Positions 61,051 to 64,000 of a stretch of DNA of 64,000 nt are shown piece after piece. Source of the DNA: Pseudomonadota bacterium (GTDB taxonomy: Bacteria > Myxococcota_A > Bradymonadia > Bradymonadales > GCA-2716585). A model generated the notes under the pieces. The model was not told the origin of the DNA, did not search any database, and was given only the letters and a program-made list of their open reading frames with translations. Made by a program: the position numbers and the translations under genes. Location: positions 1 to 64,000 of the forward strand of contig SYOX01000417.1 in the NCBI GenBank assembly GCA_005804885.1. The letters run 5' to 3'. Each line of letters starts with the position of its first letter. The first letter of the stretch is position 1.

Positions 61051-61464
61051 ATGGGGCGGTGGGAGGCGGCGGTGAGATCGGGGATGGGCGCGGCGGGGGC
61101 GATGTTGATCGCGGCGGTGATCGGGTTGGGATCGGCGGGGGCGTCGTGGGGGCAGGGGTCGCCGGAGAAGGCGCCCCAGAGCGCGCCGTCGGCCGGCAAT
61201 GGGGCGAAGCTCTTCGCGGACAAGTGCGCGGGGTGTCACGGGATCGACGGCAAGGGCAACAAGGCGCTGGGATCGCGGGACTTCACCGACGTGGCGCGGA
61301 TGGAAGGGCTCAAGGACGAGCGGCTCAAGGCCGTGATCCTCGACGGGGGGATGGCGCACGGGCTCTCGTCGCTGATGCCCGCGTTCAAGGGGCAGCTCAG
61401 CGACGCGGAGGTGACGGCGCTGATCGCGCACCTGCGGGGGTTCTCGGCGCCGAAGAAGCCGTGA
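61051..61464 (+). CDS. Exported monoheme cytochrome c
   Basis: 137 residues; GGGGAGG precedes the ATG. A signal peptide (GAMLIAAVIGLGSAGASWG) is followed by a Pro/Ser linker and a class I cytochrome c: CAGCHG heme attachment (C59, C62, H63) and SSLMPAFKGQLSD with the distal Met. GNGAKLFADKCAGCHG and LTALIAHLRGF-like ends are typical of small diheme-less electron carriers of c6/cbb3 type. It probably shuttles electrons in the periplasm; no oxidase gene is adjacent. Confidence 0.9.
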   Translation: MGRWEAAVRSGMGAAGAMLIAAVIGLGSAGASWGQGSPEKAPQSAPSAGNGAKLFADKCAGCHGIDGKGNKALGSRDFTDVARMEGLKDERLKAVILDGGMAHGLSSLMPAFKGQLSDAEVTALIAHLRGFSAPKKP

Positions 61465-61507
61465 GGGGCGTCGGGATCGGCGAGTCGGCTTCGATGACGG
61501 GCAAGGA

Positions 61508-61789
61508 GAGATCGGCGAACTCCACCCCCTGTCCCCCTCCTCGTTCCACAAGGAGGGGGAACGCTCGTATTACGGACAAGGTGGTTCGGGGACGCTCGGA
61601 TGACGGACTCGGGCGGATCGGGTCCCGCCCCGACGACCTCGCGATTGTCCCCGACGGGGTCTCGCCCCAGACGGCCAGTGATCCCGACAATGGCTGCTGC
61701 GGCCCGCCCCCGAACCACCGAGTCCGTAATACGAGCGTTCCCCCTCCTTGTGGAACGAGGAGGGGGACAGGGGGTGGAGTGCCGATCTC
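61508..61789. repeat. MITE-like element with about 84-bp terminal inverted repeats
   Basis: Left arm 61508-61601 and right arm 61706-61789 are almost perfect reverse complements (GAGATCGGC, ACTCCACCCCCTGTCCCCC, AACGCTCGTATTACGGAC). Each arm contains a 10-bp hairpin TCCCCCTCCT / AGGAGGGGGA (61532-61560 in the left). About 104 bp separate the arms. A partial copy lies at 54231-54400. No transposase is encoded. Confidence 0.85.
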
Positions 61790-61824
61790 GACGTGACCGC
61801 CAACGGAGGCGGGATCGTCGCGGG

Positions 61825-63429
61825 TCAGCGGGCGTCGAGGTAGTCGTCCTGGAGGTGTTCGAGGAACTCGTGGTAGGTGCCGGGGAAGTCGTTGATGCCC
61901 TGGGGCGTGATCTCGATGATCCGGGTGGCGATCTTATCGACGAACCAGCGGTTGTGGGAGACGAGCAGGATGGTGCCCTCGTAGGCGACCAGGCCGTCGG
62001 CAAGGGACTCGACGCCTTCGATGTCGAGGTGGTTGGTGGGCTCGTCCAGGACGAGGATGTTGGGGGCGTCCAGGCTCAGGCTGCTGAGCAGGAGGCGCGA
62101 GCGCTCGCCGCCGGAGAGGTTGCCGATCTTCTTCAGGACGTCGTCCTTGGTGAAGAGGACCTCGGCGAGCTTGCCCCGGATGTTGCCCGGGCCGAGGTCG
62201 GTGTTCTGGTTCCAGAGCCAGTCGAGGATCGTGGCGTCGGCGTGGGGGGTCAGCTCCGAGTGGTCCTGGCTGAAGTAGCCGATCTCGGCGTTGTAGCCCC
62301 ATTCGAAGGTGCCGCGGTCGGGCTCGACGAGGCCCATGGTGATCTTGAGGAGCGTTGACTTGCCGATGCCGTTGGGGCCGAGGATGGCCACGCGCTCGCC
62401 GCGCTGGATGCGGATGGAGACGCCGTCGAGGACCTTCTTGGTGTCGTAGGACTTGGCGATATCCTTGGTCAAGAGGACGTCCTTGCCGCTCTGCTGCTTC
62501 GGGGCCAGCCTGAAGATGGGCCGGATGCGAGAGCTCTCGGGCAGCTTCTCGATGATGATCTTCTGCATCTTCTTCATCTTGCTGTTGGCCTGCCGGGCCT
62601 TGCTGGCCTTGGCCTTGAAGCGGTCGATGAAGGTCTTGTGGTCGGCGATCTCGCGCTCGCGCTTCTGGATCTCGACCTCCTTGCGATCGCGGTCCTCGAC
62701 CTTGGAGACCTCGAAGTCCGTGTAGTTGCCCTTGTAGGGCGTGGCCATCTCGTAGTCGACGTCGACAATGTCGGTGCAGACGTTGTCGAGGAAGCGGCGG
62801 TCGTGGGAGACGACGACGGCGCAGCCGGCGAAGGCCATCAAGAATTTCTCAAGCCAGCGGATCGACACGATGTCCAGGTGGTTGGTGGGCTCATCAAGCA
62901 GCAGGATGTCGGGGTTGGCCGCCAGCGTCTGGGCCATCAGGACGCGCAGCTTGTAGCCGCCCGACAGGACCGAGAGGTTCTCGTTGTGGACCGCCGTGGG
63001 GATGTTGAGGCCCTCCAGGATCTCGGAGGCGCGAGACTCGATGGAGTAGCCGTCGTAGCGCAGGACGACGTCCTCAAGCTCGCCGTAGAGGTCGGCGTCG
63101 AACTCGATGTGCGAGTTGGACAGCAGCTTCTCTTTGGCGACCATGGCCTCCCAGAGCTCGGGGATGCCCATCAAGACGACGTGCAGGATGGGCACGTCCT
63201 CATACTGGAAGTGGTCCTGCTTCAGCACCCCCACCCGCGCCCGCTTCGGCATCGTCACCTCGCCGTCCGAAGGCTCCTCCTGCCCGGCGATGATGCGCAG
63301 CATCGTCGACTTGCCCGATCCGTTGGCGCCGATGATGCCGTAGCGGTGCCCGGCCTGAAAAAGCATCGTCGCCCCGCTGAAGAGCATCTGAGGGCCGAAG
63401 TGCTTGGTGAGGTTGTTGATCGAAAACAT
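61825..63429 (-). CDS. ABC-F family ATPase (YbiT/EttA-like)
   Basis: 534 residues from the ATG at 63429 (AGGCAGG upstream); longer open sequence upstream is not coding-like. Two ABC domains in one chain: Walker A GANGSGKST and GPNGIGKST, signatures LSGGYKLR and LSGGERSR, Walker B with LLLDEPTNHLD and LVLDEPTNHLD, and the inter-domain linker helices (KASKARQANSKMKKMQKI) typical of ABC-F proteins. There are no membrane segments. ABC-F factors bind the ribosomal E site and regulate translation or rescue stalled ribosomes; length and linker best fit YbiT. Downstream end is close to the MITE-like element. Confidence 0.94.
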   Translation of the reverse strand: MFSINNLTKHFGPQMLFSGATMLFQAGHRYGIIGANGSGKSTMLRIIAGQEEPSDGEVTMPKRARVGVLKQDHFQYEDVPILHVVLMGIPELWEAMVAKEKLLSNSHIEFDADLYGELEDVVLRYDGYSIESRASEILEGLNIPTAVHNENLSVLSGGYKLRVLMAQTLAANPDILLLDEPTNHLDIVSIRWLEKFLMAFAGCAVVVSHDRRFLDNVCTDIVDVDYEMATPYKGNYTDFEVSKVEDRDRKEVEIQKREREIADHKTFIDRFKAKASKARQANSKMKKMQKIIIEKLPESSRIRPIFRLAPKQQSGKDVLLTKDIAKSYDTKKVLDGVSIRIQRGERVAILGPNGIGKSTLLKITMGLVEPDRGTFEWGYNAEIGYFSQDHSELTPHADATILDWLWNQNTDLGPGNIRGKLAEVLFTKDDVLKKIGNLSGGERSRLLLSSLSLDAPNILVLDEPTNHLDIEGVESLADGLVAYEGTILLVSHNRWFVDKIATRIIEITPQGINDFPGTYHEFLEHLQDDYLDAR

Positions 63430-63621
63430 GGGTCGCCTGCCTGTTGAGCGCGTCTGCGCGCGCTCTCTCTTGATCTCTATCGAATCATCGCCGAGAACTT
63501 CGCCGATCTCCATCAAGAAACCCGATGGGCTTGCGCCCAGGGGCCTTGCGCCGACAACATGGACCATTTGAGGCCGCTCATCAACAGCCTTGATCGACGA
63601 GATCGAGGCGAGCGCGGCGGC

Positions 63622-63650
63622 TTGACAGGGCGGCTTGGGGCGAGTGATAA
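63622..63650 (+). promoter_or_regulatory. Probable promoter of the right-edge gene
   Basis: TTGACA (63622-63627), a 17-bp spacer and TGATAA (63645-63650), about 84 bp before the ATG at 63734 and divergent from the ABC-F gene. Confidence 0.5.
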
Positions 63651-63733
63651 GCTGGACTTGTGTATAGGGATGAGGGGCGCGGCGACCTCGCGCCGTCGGG
63701 CGCGCGGGCGCGCTGAGGGGTGGGTTTTCGCCA

Positions 63734-64000
63734 ATGTCGGGCGGCTGGATCAGCGAAGAGGGAGGGGGGCGCGCGGAGGGGGGCGCGGGCGGCCAGGCGG
63801 CCACCGCCGAGGGGTCGAGGATCGTGGCGGCGTCGCCGGAGGGGATGATGGCGCGCGCGGTCCAGTGGCTTGAGGGGCTGCCCAGGGGGTTGTCGCGCGA
63901 AGGCGTGGTGCTGTGCGGCTCGGCGCTGCTGCGGCACCGGCTCAGGCTGCACGTGGCCTCGACGCTGGAGCGGCCGGAGCTGCTGCTGGGCGTGCGGATG
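63734..64000 (+). CDS. Unidentified gene, N-terminal part (runs off right edge)
   Basis: 89 codons are visible from the ATG at 63734 and the frame is open to the window end. The first 40 residues are Gly/Ala-rich and likely disordered. Then VQWLEGLPRGLSREGVVLCG, SALLRHRLRLHVAS and LERPELLLGVRM follow, a beginning that could fit a nuclease/helicase subunit such as an AddB-like protein, but this is only an impression. No strong Shine-Dalgarno was seen (GAGGGG lies about 15 bp upstream). The promoter upstream supports it being a real gene. Confidence 0.5.
   Translation, partial: MSGGWISEEGGGRAEGGAGGQAATAEGSRIVAASPEGMMARAVQWLEGLPRGLSREGVVLCGSALLRHRLRLHVASTLERPELLLGVRM

Overview
The window looks like a chromosomal segment of a very GC-rich (about 70 %, by eye) Gram-negative deltaproteobacterial-type organism, most likely a member of the Myxococcota. 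Reasons: many lipoprotein signal peptides with lipoboxes, a complete pilMNOPQ type IV pilus cluster, several eukaryote-like Ser/Thr kinases, tandem GGDEF and OmpA-like domains, Cys-rich surface lipoproteins, and strongly NNC or NNG biased codons. No rRNA, tRNA, phage or IS transposase gene is visible. The exact taxon cannot be fixed from the sequence alone.

Layout. 0-4 kb: end of an EF-G, a conserved alpha-helical repeat protein, a large Ig-like lipoprotein. 4-10.2 kb (minus strand): nucleoside salvage block (CNT nucleoside transporter with an odd N-terminal extension, purine nucleoside phosphorylase, amidohydrolase/deaminase) overlapping a MepA-like peptidase lipoprotein. 10.3-14.3 kb: HD (p)ppGpp-hydrolase-like protein, an alpha/beta-hydrolase lipoprotein and an ECF sigma/cupin anti-sigma pair. 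14.5-18.6 kb: CbiX-like chelatase, then pncB-nadE for NAD synthesis. 18.7-23 kb: a duplicated-domain lipoprotein, a repeat-rich intergenic element, and a pentaheme cytochrome/TPR lipoprotein. 23.2-31.5 kb: HU, double OmpA-like protein, double GGDEF protein, Ser/Thr kinase plus TPR/PEGA-like protein, Cys-rich lipoprotein, phosphoesterase. 31.6-37 kb: kinase-pseudokinase, thiolase, LeuA-like synthase, lipoprotein. 37.1-45.9 kb: pilMNOPQ with an aroK-aroB fusion coupled to its end. 46-54.2 kb: acyl-CoA synthetase-like enzyme and a 2008-residue thioester alpha-2-macroglobulin.

54.2-61.8 kb is the most accessory-looking part: two related MITE-like elements, a 21-bp degenerate minisatellite, a small helical protein with its own promoter, and a NACHT-type NTPase with about 650 residues of pentapeptide repeats in visibly less GC-rich DNA. 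A Tex-like S1 protein and a monoheme cytochrome c lie between that gene and the second element. 61.8-64 kb: an ABC-F protein and the start of an unidentified gene running off the right edge.

The strongest candidates for something not described before are the NACHT-pentapeptide protein, a PilQ secretin carrying a coiled-coil insertion of about 500 residues, and several lineage-specific repeat families, including a short in-frame D-Q-A-D-G-V repeat found in two unrelated secreted proteins.
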